This document shows, in pieces, positions 51,224 through 51,237 of a stretch of 51,237 nt of DNA. The translations under genes were made by a program, and so were the position numbers. The stretch lies in NCBI GenBank assembly GCA_026195905.1, contig JAPHRE010000051.1, positions 1-51,237 of the forward strand, read 5' to 3'. This DNA comes from Pseudopelagicola sp. GTDB taxonomy: Bacteria; Pseudomonadota; Alphaproteobacteria; Rhodobacterales; Rhodobacteraceae. How positions within the stretch are numbered: the stretch's first letter is position 1; each line of letters opens with the position of its first letter. The notes beneath the pieces were generated by a model. The model was not told the origin of the DNA, did not search any database, and saw only the letters and a list, made by a program, of their open reading frames with translations.

Positions 51224-51237
51224 ATGGCAAAACGTGT
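51224..51237 (+). CDS. dnaJ: DnaJ co-chaperone, first codons only
   Basis: An ATG at 51224 preceded by AAAGGAG starts MAKR, the usual opening of DnaJ, directly after dnaK. The window ends four codons in, so the assignment rests on position and these residues. Confidence 0.7.

Noticed and set aside
1-51237. CRISPR array, transposon, prophage or toxin-antitoxin system
   Set aside because: No regularly spaced long repeats, transposase, integrase or phage structural genes were found, and no recognisable toxin-antitoxin pair.

Overview
The window reads as a chromosomal segment of an alphaproteobacterium, most likely a marine member of the Roseobacter group (Rhodobacterales). The gene families and their arrangement point there: a petP-petR regulator pair beside ilvE, an FeS-type (6-4) photolyase/CryB, a Core-2/I-branching glycosyltransferase with a long C-terminal extension, and a G-rich 'CTGGGGGG...CCCCCCAG...GGAGTATTT...AAGATGAAG' element at a gene end that resembles repeats common in that order. 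The placement is inference from gene content; no 16S rRNA is present. Most of the window is ordinary core chromosome. I saw no phage, IS element, CRISPR array or toxin-antitoxin pair.

Layout. 1-5.5 kb: 5' part of a malonyl-CoA synthetase gene, an EamA transporter, a CitF-like CoA-transferase overlapping ilvE, then divergent petP-petR. 5.5-9.6 kb: a histone-deacetylase-like amidohydrolase, then the isoprenoid operon xseB-ispA-dxs. 9.7-12.7 kb: a 39-residue basic protein with its own ribosome-binding site and terminator, an SDR protein, HU and a second EamA transporter. 12.7-17.05 kb: a redox and light-stress block (CcdA-like protein, Tat-type thioredoxin, exported glutathione peroxidase, MsrB, MsrA, FeS photolyase). 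17-21.7 kb: a hydantoinase/oxoprolinase, QueG, a glutathione S-transferase and MtgA. 21.7-28.9 kb: gltB and gltD (glutamate synthase) and uppP. 28.9-36.4 kb: an NDUFA9-like protein, tRNA-Leu(CAG), a lone AT-richer glycosyltransferase, ribonuclease D, then kdsD-lptC-lptA-lptB-hpf-ptsN. 36.4-48.4 kb: a surface-polysaccharide locus. 48.4-51.2 kb: alkB, dnaK and the first codons of dnaJ.

How the genes fit together. The 36-48 kb block looks like machinery for making and exporting a decorated, probably sulfated, cell-surface glycan. GalU and GalE supply UDP-sugars, three glycosyltransferases assemble the chain, a two-domain sulfotransferase would decorate it, CysQ would remove the PAP by-product, KdsB activates Kdo, and a Wza/KpsD-like lipoprotein plus a KpsM-like permease would export it. 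The matching ATPase (KpsT) is not in the window. kdsD and lptCAB serve Kdo and lipopolysaccharide export, so envelope construction dominates the right half.

The least expected signals are non-coding. A near-identical palindrome (GTCCG-ATW-CGGAC core) lies upstream of both ilvE and gltD, suggesting one regulator for branched-chain amino-acid and glutamate metabolism. A 44-bp array of 11-bp units occurs at two distant places with strong sequence conservation. Two genes (the ccdA-like gene and the photolyase gene) have perfect 10-bp inverted repeats at their start codons.
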